A DNA stretch of 64,000 nucleotides from positions 3,162,001 to 3,226,000 of the forward strand of contig NZ_CP116034.1 of NCBI RefSeq assembly GCF_027945075.1, read 5' to 3'. Positions 54,060-63,658 of this stretch are shown piece after piece (position 1 is the stretch's first letter; each line of letters begins with the position of its first letter). The notes under the pieces are model-generated. The model searched no databases, was not told the DNA's origin, and saw nothing but the letters and a program-made list of their open reading frames with translations. This stretch comes from Chryseobacterium sp. CY350 (GTDB lineage Bacteria > Bacteroidota > Bacteroidia > Flavobacteriales > Weeksellaceae). Position numbers and translations under genes: made by a program.

Positions 54060-55297
54060 ATGGGATCTTACGAAATATTTATTTTGCTGATTTGTCTTTC
54101 AGCGGCATTTGCATTCATCAATCAGAAATTTCTAAAACTTCCTTTTGTGATTGGGTTGTTTTTTCTTTCTACGATATTGTCTTTAGTGGTTCTTTCTTCT
54201 CAATTGTGGATCGATATTGATGTTCAGAAGATTGAAAGTTTTCTTGAAAATTCTAAAATTGACAAGTTGATCATAGATGTCTTTCTGGGATTTTTGCTTT
54301 TTGCGGGTGCCTTGCATACCAATTGGGGCGATCTCAGGACTCAGATAAAATCGATCACAAGTTTTGCATTGGGTGGAGTAATTATGTCAACGGGTATTAT
54401 TGCCTGTCTGTTTTATTTTGTTGCGGGTTTCTTAGGAATCGAAATAGATTTCGTGTATTGTCTTTTGTTCGGAGCACTGATTTCTCCCACAGATCCTATC
54501 GCAGTACTCGGAATTTTGAAGAAAGCAGGTGTTCCTAAAAAGACAGAATCTGTAATCGTAGGAGAGAGTTTATTCAATGACGGTGTGGGTGTTGTTCTTT
54601 TTATTGCCTTGCTGGATACTTTGCGCGTAGGCAGTTTCAGCTTTGGTGATTTTGGTATACTGTTTATTCAGGAAGCTGTGGGCGGAGTGATCTTGGGATT
54701 GGTTTATGGCTATATTCTTCATTTACTTTTGAAAGCAGTAGATCATTATGAAACAGAAATCTTAATTACTTTAGCATTTGTAATGGGAGGATATTATCTC
54801 GCCAACTACTTTCACATTTCTGGTGCGCTTTCTATGGTTGTGATGGGACTGATGGTTGGTAATTTCCGTACCAGTGTTTCTATGAGCGATACGACACAGG
54901 AATATGTGAATAAATTCTGGGAACTGGTAGATGTAGTTCTCAATGCTTTATTATTTATCGTTATTGCTTTTGTGTTGATAGAAGTTGATTTTAAAACCGA
55001 ATATGTAATTCTTGGCTTGCTGTCGGTGATCATTGTACTTTTCACGCGGTCATTTTTGGTATATCTGCCTTTAAGTATCTTCCCTAAATTTTCAATCTCA
55101 ATAAGAACGATGCACGAATAATATCATGGGGCGGCTTGCGGGGCGGACTTTCTTTAGCTTTAGTTTTATCTCTACCGGTTAGTCCCGTAAAAGATGTTTT
55201 GCTCGTGGCTACTTATTTCACCGTTCTTTTCAGCATTCTGAATCAGGGTTTGACGATTGGAAAAGTTGCACAATGGGGCAAAAAGACTAAATCGTAA
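54060..55297 (+). pseudogene. CPA1-type sodium/proton antiporter with a 1-base frameshift
   Basis: From ATG 54060 the frame reads 353 residues with about ten TM helices and the CPA1 signatures FLLFAGALHTNW, SPTDPIAVLGIL and SLFNDGVGVVLF, then ends abnormally IFPKFSISIRTMHE at 55121. In the next frame the missing end follows without a gap, LNKNDARIISWGGLRGGLSL, to the stop at 55295-55297. One base is missing at the T run 55089-55092. Restored, the protein is 412 residues, the family length. The antiporter would exchange Na+ or K+ for H+. As written it lacks the last two TM helices. Confidence 0.88.
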
Positions 55298-55362
55298 GAT
55301 TTCGAAAAAAAAACTTTGATTTGTAAAAATAAATTATAACTTTGTAATTCAAAGTTCTTTTT

Positions 55363-55980
55363 ATGGATTCAAAAAACTATCACGAAGACTTATCACATAT
55401 CCGTTCAATGATGGAGCGGTCTTCACGTTTTATTTCGCTAAGCGGTTTGTCGGGTGTTGTTGCTGGTTTGGCTGCGATTCTCGGAGCAGTTTACGTTTAC
55501 TTTGTTTTTCAGAGAGAAGGAATTGATTATTTTGACGGCGACAGAAATATATTCGGAAAAAAGTTGGTGCGCGAACTAGTCCTTACCGGATCTGTAATTT
55601 TAGCAATAGCATTACTGAGTGGTTATTTTTTTACAGCCAGTAAAAGTAAAAAGAAAGGCCTGAAAATTTGGGATGCAACAACCAAAAGACTTTTAGTCAC
55701 GTTTGCGGTTCCGTTAGTAACAGGTGGGTTCTTTTGTCTTATCCTTTTATATCAACATCTATTCGTGTTGGTAGCTCCCTCAACTTTGATTTTTTACGGA
55801 TTAGCCTTAGTAAGCGCAGAAAGATATACTTTAACAGATATTAAATATTTAGGATATTGTCAGATTGTTTTAGGGTTGCTTTCCCTTTTGTTTTTGGGAT
55901 GGGGACTGGTTGCCTGGACAATCGGTTTTGGGATTTTGCATATTGTTTATGGGTTGATAATGCATATTAAATATAAGTAG
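55363..55980 (+). CDS. multi-TM membrane protein next to an HTH regulator
   Basis: 205 residues with about five TM helices and a cytosolic-leaning N-terminus (MDSKNYHEDLSHIRSMMERSS). I recognise no named family. It lies 42 nt before a small winged-helix regulator, a pairing seen often in Bacteroidota (my recollection), and 65 nt after the damaged antiporter. Confidence 0.8.
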   Translation: MDSKNYHEDLSHIRSMMERSSRFISLSGLSGVVAGLAAILGAVYVYFVFQREGIDYFDGDRNIFGKKLVRELVLTGSVILAIALLSGYFFTASKSKKKGLKIWDATTKRLLVTFAVPLVTGGFFCLILLYQHLFVLVAPSTLIFYGLALVSAERYTLTDIKYLGYCQIVLGLLSLLFLGWGLVAWTIGFGILHIVYGLIMHIKYK

Positions 55981-56022
55981 TAATAATTAAAAACTGATTA
56001 ACTGTATAACAAATCAACTGTA

Positions 56023-56313
56023 ATGATTAACATTTCAAAACTCAACAAAGAATTCGAAAGCCGTGTAAGATTGGGCATCATGTCTGTTCTTATGGTCAAC
56101 GATTGGGTTGATTTTTCTGAAATGAAAAACCTTTTGGATATTACAGACGGAAACATGGCAAGTCACAGCAATGCCTTAGAAAAAGCCAATTATATAGAAG
56201 TGAAAAAAGAATTTGTCGGGAAAAAACCGAAAACTTCATATCGGGTTACGCAATCGGGTAGGATCGCTTTTACAGAACATCTGGACGCATTAGAAAAATT
56301 AATCGGAAGATAA
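56023..56313 (+). CDS. small winged-helix transcriptional regulator
   Basis: 96 residues, wholly a winged-helix domain (RLGIMSVLMVNDWVDFSEMK, NMASHSNALEKANYIE, TSYRVTQSGRIAF), like the DNA-binding-domain family HTH_34/ArsR-type. It has no ligand domain. It follows a membrane-protein gene with which it probably forms a unit. Confidence 0.88.
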   Translation: MINISKLNKEFESRVRLGIMSVLMVNDWVDFSEMKNLLDITDGNMASHSNALEKANYIEVKKEFVGKKPKTSYRVTQSGRIAFTEHLDALEKLIGR

Positions 56314-56378
56314 AAACTATATTTTTTTGGATATTAACTTTGAAACGCAAAGTACTTTAATAAATTAAATTTAAAATT

Positions 56379-56669
56379 ATGATGACACAAAAACAAAAAA
56401 CAACGTTTATTTATGCTACGCCTGCTGTAGTTCTCAGTATTCTCTTTATTATAGACGGTATTTCGAAAGATTTTTATTGGTCTTCCCGTGATTTCGGCAT
56501 TGCCGCGTTTCTCTTATTCGGGACAGCTATTCTTATTGATGTAATCAGAAGAATCGTCAAAGGTACAATGTACAAAATCCTGGCATTTTCAGTAATAATG
56601 CTCTTGCTGATCCTTGTTTGGGCAGAATTGGCAGTTGGTATATTCGGAACTTCTATCGCTGGAAACTAA
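56379..56669 (+). CDS. small membrane protein
   Basis: 96 residues with three TM helices (AVVLSILFIIDGISK, FGIAAFLLFGTAILIDVI, ILAFSVIMLLLILVWAELAV). I recognise no family. It lies between the regulator and the phosphoesterase and ends 18 nt before the latter. Confidence 0.7.
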   Translation: MMTQKQKTTFIYATPAVVLSILFIIDGISKDFYWSSRDFGIAAFLLFGTAILIDVIRRIVKGTMYKILAFSVIMLLLILVWAELAVGIFGTSIAGN

Positions 56670-56687
56670 CATAATTTTTTATAAATC

Positions 56688-57527
56688 ATGACCAGAAAGC
56701 ATTTCCTCAAAAGACTTTTTCAGCTTTCAGTAATAGGATCTTTTCCGTTATTGTACTCATGGCAAATTGAGCCATTTTGGGTAGAATTCGTACAACGGAA
56801 ACTTCCTGTCAAAAATCTGCCTAAAGATTTAGAAGGAAAAATTCTGATGCAGATTTCAGATCTTCATGTCGGCGATCGCTTCGACTGGAAATTTTTAATT
56901 GAATCATTCGGAAAAGCTCAGCAATACCATCCGGATTTTGTGGTTTACACCGGAGATTTTGTGAATGACGGAACTCCCGATGATCACGAAAGTTTAAGAA
57001 AAGTGATGCAAAAAGCAGTCTACGGTAAGTTGGGCACTTTTGGGATTCTTGGAAATCACGACTACGGAAAAAACTGGAAAGATTTGGGCTCTTCAGAAAC
57101 GATCTGCGAAATTCTCGAAAATTGCGGCGTGTCGATGCTCAAAAATGAACAGGAAGAATCGCATGGTTTAAATATCATCGGCTTCGATGATCTTTGGTCG
57201 CCCAATTTTGATCCTCTGAAAATTATGAAAGATTACGATTCTTCAAAAGCCAATATTGTGCTTTGTCATAATCCCGACGTTTGCGATAAAGATGTCTGGA
57301 ACGGCTATCAAGGCTGGATTCTCAGTGGACATACGCATGGCGGACAATGCAGAATTCCCGGAGTGATTACACCAATTCTTCCGGTGGAGAACAGAAAATA
57401 TATTTCGGGAGAGATTGATCTCGAAGATGGAAGAATGCTTTACATCAACCGCGCCATCGGTCATTCTTTTCAGGTGAGATTTATGGTGCGCCCGGAAATT
57501 ACAATTTTCACTTTAACACAAGCTTAA
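56688..57527 (+). CDS. membrane-anchored metallophosphoesterase
   Basis: 279 residues. The calcineurin-like metal motifs are complete: MQISDLHVGD, VVYTGDFVND, GILGNHDYG, LCHNPDV and SGHTHGGQC. An N-terminal hydrophobic stretch (QLSVIGSFPLLYSW) preceded by RKHFLKR would anchor or export it. It resembles YkuE/YaeI-type enzymes acting on phospholipid-like substrates. The gene is in a close run of small membrane-protein genes. Confidence 0.88.
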   Translation: MTRKHFLKRLFQLSVIGSFPLLYSWQIEPFWVEFVQRKLPVKNLPKDLEGKILMQISDLHVGDRFDWKFLIESFGKAQQYHPDFVVYTGDFVNDGTPDDHESLRKVMQKAVYGKLGTFGILGNHDYGKNWKDLGSSETICEILENCGVSMLKNEQEESHGLNIIGFDDLWSPNFDPLKIMKDYDSSKANIVLCHNPDVCDKDVWNGYQGWILSGHTHGGQCRIPGVITPILPVENRKYISGEIDLEDGRMLYINRAIGHSFQVRFMVRPEITIFTLTQA

Positions 57528-57534
57528 TTATTAA

Positions 57535-57864
57535 ATGATGAATGAAAAAGAAATTATAAATACAGGAAAAACCTTTTTTTGGCTCTCGTTTTTTCTCGGA
57601 AACGTCTGTCTTTTTGGATATTTATTAAGTAAAAACGATCAATTTGCATTCGGTGGTTTTCTTGTCTTGATTTTTGGAACATTAATTAATTTTTTGATCG
57701 TCTTAGGTTTACTGATTTATGGTTCTATGTATAAATCTAAACTTAAAATTTTGTATCAGAGCATCCTTAATTATGAGTATCAATATACCTTTTGCTATTC
57801 TTTATTATTTTATTGGAGCTTCTCTTCTAAACTTTTAAAATTCACTAAAATAACTCAGTTATGA
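57535..57864 (+). CDS. small membrane protein, possibly frameshifted at its end
   Basis: 109 residues as read, with two clear TM helices (FFWLSFFLGNVCLFGYLL and GGFLVLIFGTLINFLIVLGL). The last 30 residues are unlike a membrane segment. In the next frame, from 57773, a natural hydrophobic end MSINIPFAILYYFIGASLLN follows and stops at 57836-57838. One extra base near CTTAATTATG (57767-57775) would explain this. The gene is 7 nt after the phosphoesterase, and its annotated end overlaps the next start by 4 nt. Confidence 0.6.
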   Translation: MMNEKEIINTGKTFFWLSFFLGNVCLFGYLLSKNDQFAFGGFLVLIFGTLINFLIVLGLLIYGSMYKSKLKILYQSILNYEYQYTFCYSLLFYWSFSSKLLKFTKITQL

Positions 57865-58346
57865 AAAAAATACGTGTTCAATTTCTCCTTTTTGTTTACG
57901 ACAAAACTCAAAAACTTTACAGAAAATACTTTAAAAAGAAGAAAAGACAGTGGCAGTTTAATGAAAAACAGTTGCTGGAATTTCAAGAAGATTCTTTAGG
58001 AAGAAAACTGGGTGAATTTTACAAACGCCACGGTTTTACAATGATTCCCAAAATGGAAAATCATGACGTACATCATCTAATTACTGGTTGCGGAACCAAC
58101 TTTGAAGACGAAATCGCAATGCAGTTTCTCCTTCTCGGAAACGGAAAAATAAACGCTCACCTGCTCGCAGCGGTAGGTTTAGGAATTGTAATTCTGCCGG
58201 AATATTTCAAAATGTATATCAATGCCTACAAAAAAGGTCAAAAAATGCGGACATTCCATCATATCAATTTCGAAGAACTTCTCTGGCAGAATTTCGATCA
58301 TGTAAAAGATTTCATCAGACAAAAAGAAACGCCGGTGATTTTTTAA
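57861..58346 (+). CDS. Coq4-like protein
   Basis: 161 residues. It has the Coq4 metal motif HDxxH-x11-E exactly (HDVHHLITGCGTNFEDE), with a C-terminal helical part. Coq4 acts in ubiquinone head-group processing in mitochondria and proteobacteria. This organism group uses menaquinone, so its substrate is probably different. It starts near the end of the small membrane protein. No signal peptide or TM helix. Confidence 0.8.
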   Translation: MKKIRVQFLLFVYDKTQKLYRKYFKKKKRQWQFNEKQLLEFQEDSLGRKLGEFYKRHGFTMIPKMENHDVHHLITGCGTNFEDEIAMQFLLLGNGKINAHLLAAVGLGIVILPEYFKMYINAYKKGQKMRTFHHINFEELLWQNFDHVKDFIRQKETPVIF

Positions 58347-58387
58347 TGTCAACCTTATACTGAACCTTAACCTCAACTTTAAAACTC

Positions 58388-59761
58388 ATGAAAACACATC
58401 ACTATATATTTCTTACAACCGCTTTGTTCGTTATTTTATTTTATAACGAAAATGTGGGTCTCAATCTCGGTATCTTAGGAATTGCGTATTCTTTTCTTAC
58501 GCTTTCTAAAACACCTGAAAGAAACAGAACTAAAATTTTTCTTACTCTTTTGGTGACGAGTGTACTTTCCAGTATTGCTTTTGCGTGGTACGGAGATTTT
58601 CCTTCCTTTTTAGCGGTTGTAATTTCACTGTTGCTCCTTTCTTACCGTTCACGAAACAGGAGAATGAAAGTCCTTTTACTGATTCCTGTTTTTGTCGTCA
58701 ATTGCTTTACGTTTATCTGCAGGTTTTTCAGTTTTGATTCGTGGCTTCCGAAAACAAATACTTCCGGACTTTGGCAAAAAACTTTAGCATTTATATTGAT
58801 TCCTTTCATTTTGATCTCTATTTTCTTCGGAATTTATTCAGCCGGAAGTGATCATTTTGCAAGTGTTTTTAGTGATTATGAATTGGATATTAATTTCTGG
58901 CAATTGCTGTGCATCACCATCTTAGGCTTTTTCATTGCTTTTAATTTCTGGAATTATTCTGTAGAAAAACTTATTTACAAACAGAATCATATTCTCAGAA
59001 ATCAGTTTAATGAACAGGATAAAATTCAGAAATCTACCTATTCTTTTTTAGATTTAAATTCTGAAAGAATGAGTGGCGTTGTTTCTTTCTTTTGTTTAAA
59101 TATTTTGCTGATATTTTTCATTTTTACTTTTAATTATGAACAGTTTTACGAAAAGGTAAAAACGCCGAACCAACTTTCAGAAGAAACGCATGAACGTGTT
59201 GTTGCCGTCATCATGTCAATTGTAATGGCTATTTTGGTAATTATGTTTTATTTTAAATCAAATTTCAACTTCGATCCGAAAGCTGGTTTAATGAAAATTT
59301 TAGTAAAAATCTGGATCGTTCTCAATGCGATTTTAGTTATTTCTGCCATGCTAAAAAATACCGAATATATTGTCAGTTATGGTTTTACATACAAACGTTT
59401 GGGTGTTTATGCATTTTTATTTTTGTCTTTAGTTGGCCTCGCAATGACTTTCATCAAAATACAAATGAAAAAGAGAAATGCCTTTCTTTTTAACGCGATG
59501 ATCTGGTATTTTTATGGAACAATTTTAGCATGCAGTTATATCAATTGGGGCGGAATCATCACTGCACAGAATATGAAAAGAAGTGATTTTAATGTTGATT
59601 ATCACACTACTTTTATAAGTTATAATGAAAAAGATCTGCTCAAATTTGCTAAAGAGAAAAGAAACCTACAGTTGAAAAAAGAGATTTTAGAAAGAATAAG
59701 AATTGAAAAATCCGAAACTTTTTTATCCAAAATTATTTACTACGAGACTGTTCGGGACTAA
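58388..59761 (+). CDS. DUF4173-like polytopic membrane protein
   Basis: 457 residues with 11-12 TM helices, then a C-terminal cytosolic helix rich in Lys and Glu (LLKFAKEKRNLQLKKEILER). It resembles DUF4153/DUF4173 membrane proteins of unknown role. The gene follows the Coq4-like gene by 41 nt on the same strand. It ends the run of membrane-related genes. Confidence 0.82.
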   Translation: MKTHHYIFLTTALFVILFYNENVGLNLGILGIAYSFLTLSKTPERNRTKIFLTLLVTSVLSSIAFAWYGDFPSFLAVVISLLLLSYRSRNRRMKVLLLIPVFVVNCFTFICRFFSFDSWLPKTNTSGLWQKTLAFILIPFILISIFFGIYSAGSDHFASVFSDYELDINFWQLLCITILGFFIAFNFWNYSVEKLIYKQNHILRNQFNEQDKIQKSTYSFLDLNSERMSGVVSFFCLNILLIFFIFTFNYEQFYEKVKTPNQLSEETHERVVAVIMSIVMAILVIMFYFKSNFNFDPKAGLMKILVKIWIVLNAILVISAMLKNTEYIVSYGFTYKRLGVYAFLFLSLVGLAMTFIKIQMKKRNAFLFNAMIWYFYGTILACSYINWGGIITAQNMKRSDFNVDYHTTFISYNEKDLLKFAKEKRNLQLKKEILERIRIEKSETFLSKIIYYETVRD

Positions 59762-59823
59762 TTTGAATCGCAATAATTAAATTGATATTAATGTGATTTT
59801 TAATTTTTAAAATATTTGAAATT

Positions 59824-60366
59824 ATGAAAAAAGTACTGTTGTTACTGATGCCGTTAATGATTTTATCATGTAAAAAAGAATCATCTGTTGCTGAAAATAC
59901 AAATCAGGATTCTGTTGTAGCAATCGAAAAAGTGGTTCAGGATTCTGCATTTGATTCCGTTGATCAATCTCAAAAAGATTCTGTCATCAATAATGCTGCG
60001 ATTACCAAAGAAGTTTTGCGTACGGGTGTTGCTAGAGAAGAAAAAGACAGGGTGATCGTGAGATTAGCTGATGGCGAGCGACTTCCTTTTACAATTGGCG
60101 AAGAATTTACCGATAAACATGATAAGCTGATTCTTAAGATTTCTAATTACAATAAACCGAAAATTACTGCAAAAATAGCCACCAAGCAACAGGATTTTAA
60201 TATCAGATTCAATCAGATTCAACTTCCTGATGGTAAAATGGATGGGCCGTTCATGAGAGAAATTACATATGACGTACCGAAACCGGGCGAAATATGGCTG
60301 ATCATTGGTAAGAACAATATGGCAGATGGAAAAACTACAGGTAGCTTTTCTGTAACAGTAGAATAA
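59824..60366 (+). CDS. uncharacterised lipoprotein
   Basis: 180 residues. Lipobox LLMPLMILSC, a Ser/Asp/Gln-rich linker and a beta-rich C-terminal domain (about 75-180). I recognise no family. It lies 62 nt after the DUF4173-like gene. Confidence 0.75.
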   Translation: MKKVLLLLMPLMILSCKKESSVAENTNQDSVVAIEKVVQDSAFDSVDQSQKDSVINNAAITKEVLRTGVAREEKDRVIVRLADGERLPFTIGEEFTDKHDKLILKISNYNKPKITAKIATKQQDFNIRFNQIQLPDGKMDGPFMREITYDVPKPGEIWLIIGKNNMADGKTTGSFSVTVE

Positions 60367-60416
60367 TTTTGGTATAGTTTGTGCAAATTAAACTTCTAAA
60401 TTTTAATTTAATTATT

Positions 60417-60932
60417 ATGAAAAATATATTTTCAGCAGCGATTTTGGCTTCTGCGGCTTTAGTAAGTTGCGGTACCGTACAATCGGTTATTCAGAATACG
60501 TTCCCATATACAGCAAATGTTTTGGTTTCTACCGGAGTTCCGGCGAATAAAGAAGTTTCGTCTACCGCTACAGCAACCAACGTCCAAACTTGGTTTGGGG
60601 GAAATAATAATGCACAGATTAAAGATGTAAGAATTTCTGATGCTAAAATTTCAGTTGTTTCGCCTGCAGGAGGAAATTTGAGTGCTTTGAAATCTGTGAA
60701 AGTTTATATTTCGTCCAAAGGAACAAGCGAAAGACTGGTAGCTTCAAGACCTGATATTTCGTCAAATTCTTCAAGTTTAAATTTAGATTTAAACAGTGAT
60801 AACGGATATTTAGATGAAGTTGTAAAAAGTACAGGAGTAACAGTAAGAACAGTTTATGAACTGAAAAATCAAACGACTTCTGATATGAATCTAAAAGTTG
60901 CTTTAAATTTCAGCAGTGTACCTGTAAGATAG
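60417..60932 (+). CDS. uncharacterised lipoprotein
   Basis: 171 residues from the ATG at 60417; a longer frame from GTG 60381 puts extra residues before the signal and is rejected. The signal ends ASAALVSC. The mature part is Ser/Thr/Val-rich and probably all-beta. I recognise no family. A terminator closes it at 60955. Confidence 0.75.
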   Translation: MKNIFSAAILASAALVSCGTVQSVIQNTFPYTANVLVSTGVPANKEVSSTATATNVQTWFGGNNNAQIKDVRISDAKISVVSPAGGNLSALKSVKVYISSKGTSERLVASRPDISSNSSSLNLDLNSDNGYLDEVVKSTGVTVRTVYELKNQTTSDMNLKVALNFSSVPVR

Positions 60933-60954
60933 AATACAGTTTTAAGTTAAATAA

Positions 60955-60991
60955 AAATGCTTTCTCAATATTTGCGAGAAAGCATTTTTTT
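60955..60991. terminator. bidirectional terminator
   Basis: A 12-bp stem AAATGCTTTCTC/GAGAAAGCATTT with a 9-nt loop and T runs on both outer sides. It lies between convergent genes. Confidence 0.9.
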
Positions 60992-61003
60992 ATTTAATCA
61001 ACA

Positions 61004-61915
61004 TTATTTTATCTTATAAATAGAAAGTTCAGCTGAAGCATCAGTTAAAACTCCTCCAGCTAAACCTCCGGTAACAACGCCAAACCGTACTCTGTCTCCG
61101 GCAGTAAATTGATAAATATGGCTGATCTGGCCTTCTGTTAATGCTAAGTTGGCAAGGGTAAGTCCACCCACTAAAGGAAGTCCGGGTAAAGCTAATATAC
61201 TGATGCCTCCAAAATATCTGTAGTCTATAGTCGTTGCAGTTGTGATAGCTGCGCCTGCGGCAGTTTTTGTGATAATGAGACCTGGTCGGTTTGCTGCTAA
61301 TGTTTCCAGTCTCAACCCTTGACCTGTTCTATAACTGTAATTTACCTGATAAATACCACTTGTAGGCACTGTATAATATGAATCTGACGCGGTGGTAGTA
61401 ATTTGGGTTGAGGTAATATCTACGTTAGCGTTGGGCAAAGATTCTGCTGTTGGTAATGCTATGGTCTGCACTGAACTTCCTAGTAAATTGATTCCTATAT
61501 TTAAAAGAGAAAGACTACCTCGTACTCTTGTAGCATAAGCTCCATCACCTGTCGTTGACTGATTTATTGCGCCTTCAGGAAGTATATTCCATGTGCCAGT
61601 TCCTGTTCCATTGTTAGCGGTAGCATCGTAAACGAAAAGCCCTTTTGTAATTACACCAGTAGTTTTTGGTCCGGTGATTGTTGCAGGCGATGTGACGTAA
61701 ACTATTGCACCATTTTGTGCCGGTCCGTAAGCTGGCTCTTTCAATCTGAGTGAATCGCCAGAAATTCTGGGAGGGATAATTCCGTCAGGAAAGGCTAGTT
61801 CAGTTCTTTTTTGAACGTGTAATGTCGATTTTGGGTTATTTGTGTTGATACCCACTTGCGCCTTACTGCTATATCCAAAAAGAAAAAGGATAAGCAAAAT
61901 GTAACATTTTTTCAT
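61004..61915 (-). CDS. secreted adhesin-like protein
   Basis: 303 residues with a signal peptide (ILLILFLFGYSSKAQ) followed by VGINTNNPKSTLHVQK, the common start of exported Bacteroidota fibre or tail-like proteins. Residues about 160-303 look like a beta-sandwich of the C1q/TNF type (SDSYYTVPTSGIYQVNYSYR, AGDRVRFGVVTGG). It is probably a trimeric surface or secreted protein. No type IX sorting domain is visible. Single gene. Confidence 0.7.
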   Translation of the reverse strand: MKKCYILLILFLFGYSSKAQVGINTNNPKSTLHVQKRTELAFPDGIIPPRISGDSLRLKEPAYGPAQNGAIVYVTSPATITGPKTTGVITKGLFVYDATANNGTGTGTWNILPEGAINQSTTGDGAYATRVRGSLSLLNIGINLLGSSVQTIALPTAESLPNANVDITSTQITTTASDSYYTVPTSGIYQVNYSYRTGQGLRLETLAANRPGLIITKTAAGAAITTATTIDYRYFGGISILALPGLPLVGGLTLANLALTEGQISHIYQFTAGDRVRFGVVTGGLAGGVLTDASAELSIYKIK

Positions 61916-62138
61916 AGTAGTTAGGTTAGTTTCGGTTCCCTAATTTAACTAATAAAATGCGTATTAAACAACAATAATGTATTATATATGTCAATAATAC
62001 TGCAATATCGTGATTATGATTAATTAGTCCTAATCGTAACTTTTGGTAACTAATCATATGTATGTGAAATAAATGTCCCTTTTCGAAATGATCAAAATGA
62101 GACATAAAAGGAAAAAATCACCAAAAAGTGGTTTGGGT

Positions 62139-62588
62139 TTAAATTTTTGTAATAGAATCCATAAGAATGGTGACAGGGCCGTCGTTTAATAAGGAAACTT
62201 TCATATCAGCCCCGAAAATTCCACTTTCTGTTTTTAATCCGAATTTTTTAATTTCTTCTTTAAAATATTCAAACAAAGGAATCGCTTTCTCGGGTTTTGC
62301 AGCCTTTATGAAAGAGGGGCGGTTCCCTTTTTTATAATCTGCAATCAGTGTAAATTGGCTGATACAAAGTATTTCCCCCGAAATATCTTGCACTGAAAGA
62401 TTGAGTTTGTCGTTTTCGTCACCAAATATTCTGAGATTTAAAATTTTATGAATCAGCCAATCGGCGTCAGGTTGCTCGTCTTGCTCATCAATTCCAATCA
62501 AAAGTAAAAGTCCCTTGTTGATCTCTCCCACAACGATGCCGTTAACTTTCACACTTGCCTCAGAAACTCTCTGTATGACTGCTCTCAT
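62139..62588 (-). CDS. dtd: D-aminoacyl-tRNA deacylase
   Basis: 149 residues, complete. RAVIQRVSEASVKVNGIVVG and the catalytic motifs SQFTL and GPVT are the DTD family marks. It removes D-amino acids wrongly attached to tRNA in the cytosol. Its ATG directly abuts the stop of the lipoprotein gene at 62589. Confidence 0.95.
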   Translation of the reverse strand: MRAVIQRVSEASVKVNGIVVGEINKGLLLLIGIDEQDEQPDADWLIHKILNLRIFGDENDKLNLSVQDISGEILCISQFTLIADYKKGNRPSFIKAAKPEKAIPLFEYFKEEIKKFGLKTESGIFGADMKVSLLNDGPVTILMDSITKI

Positions 62589-63047
62589 TTAGTTATAAAT
62601 ATTTAAATTGTTTGTCGCTGCATCATAATTCCAAAAATATGTTTTCGGAGGAACTGATGACACTGCGGTAGGCTGACCGGTGATTAAAATCCAGGTAGCA
62701 TTATCTTTGGGACAAACAATACTTATATTATCTTTAATTTCTAAAGTTGTATTGCTTTCTGGGCAAAGATGAGGTGCGTTTCTGTCATAAACTTTAAAAG
62801 ATACGGGGCTATCTTGAACTCTCACAACTATTAAACCCCGTGTTCCGGATTGTTGTTCGTCTATATAAACAGGCTGTCCTACGTAGTTTAAATTGTTATA
62901 AGCAGCAAGATTTAGATTGAGGTTCACGCTGATGGGAGAGTTTGGAAAACAGCTTACCGTATCTTCTCGGGTATTGCAAGAGTTTATACTTAAAAAACTG
63001 AAAGTCAATAAGATGGAAAATGATATGATTGAGAAAGTTTTTTTCAT
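62589..63047 (-). CDS. uncharacterised lipoprotein upstream of dtd
   Basis: 152 residues from the ATG at 63047; a TTG start at 63080 would add 11 residues ahead of the signal and is rejected. Signal SILLTFSFLSINSC with lipobox. The mature part holds two more Cys residues (SCFPNSP, LCPESN). I recognise no family. It is contiguous with dtd, with no spacer, so the two are co-transcribed. Confidence 0.78.
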   Translation of the reverse strand: MKKTFSIISFSILLTFSFLSINSCNTREDTVSCFPNSPISVNLNLNLAAYNNLNYVGQPVYIDEQQSGTRGLIVVRVQDSPVSFKVYDRNAPHLCPESNTTLEIKDNISIVCPKDNATWILITGQPTAVSSVPPKTYFWNYDAATNNLNIYN

Positions 63048-63155
63048 TTGAATATAAATTTTTATATATTTGTAAAACAATAACGATTAACACGCAAAAA
63101 CATTGTCCGACAAATGTCGGATTATTTTTTTATACTAAAACAAAATTTTAAAATT

Positions 63156-63629
63156 ATGGCGAGCTATGTAACTAAGGAAGGATTAGAGAAAATGAAAGCC
63201 GAGCTTGAGCAATTGGAAAAGATTGAAAGACCGAAGATTACTCAACAGATTGCAGAAGCAAGAGATAAAGGAGATTTGTCTGAAAATGCAGAATATGATG
63301 CAGCCAAAGAAGCACAGGGAATGTTGGAAATGAGAATTTCTAAACTGAAAGATATTGTTACGACTTCTAAAGTAATTGATGAAACTCAACTTGATACCTC
63401 AAAAGTGTCGATCTTAACGACAGTGAGATTGATGAATAATGATACCAAAAAAGAGCAGATTTTTAAACTGGTTCCGGACAATGAAAGTGATCTGAAATCG
63501 GGTAAAATATCTGTAAATACGCCGATTGCAAAAGGTTTATTAGGAAAAGTGATCGGTGAAAAAGCTGAGATCATCCTGCCAAACGGAAATAAACTTTCGT
63601 TCGATGTTTTGGAGATCACGCTTGATTAA
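63156..63629 (+). CDS. greA: transcription elongation factor GreA
   Basis: 157 residues from the ATG at 63156; a longer frame from 63114 is rejected because the conserved start is MASYVTKEGLEKM. The coiled-coil tip has RDKGDLSENAEYDAAKEAQ with the acidic residues that support RNA cleavage, and the C-terminal domain has LLGKVIGEKAEI. It rescues backtracked RNA polymerase. Co-directional with the HIT gene downstream. Confidence 0.96.
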   Translation: MASYVTKEGLEKMKAELEQLEKIERPKITQQIAEARDKGDLSENAEYDAAKEAQGMLEMRISKLKDIVTTSKVIDETQLDTSKVSILTTVRLMNNDTKKEQIFKLVPDNESDLKSGKISVNTPIAKGLLGKVIGEKAEIILPNGNKLSFDVLEITLD

Positions 63630-63658
63630 TATTTAAACAGATTAAATTAGACCTTAGA

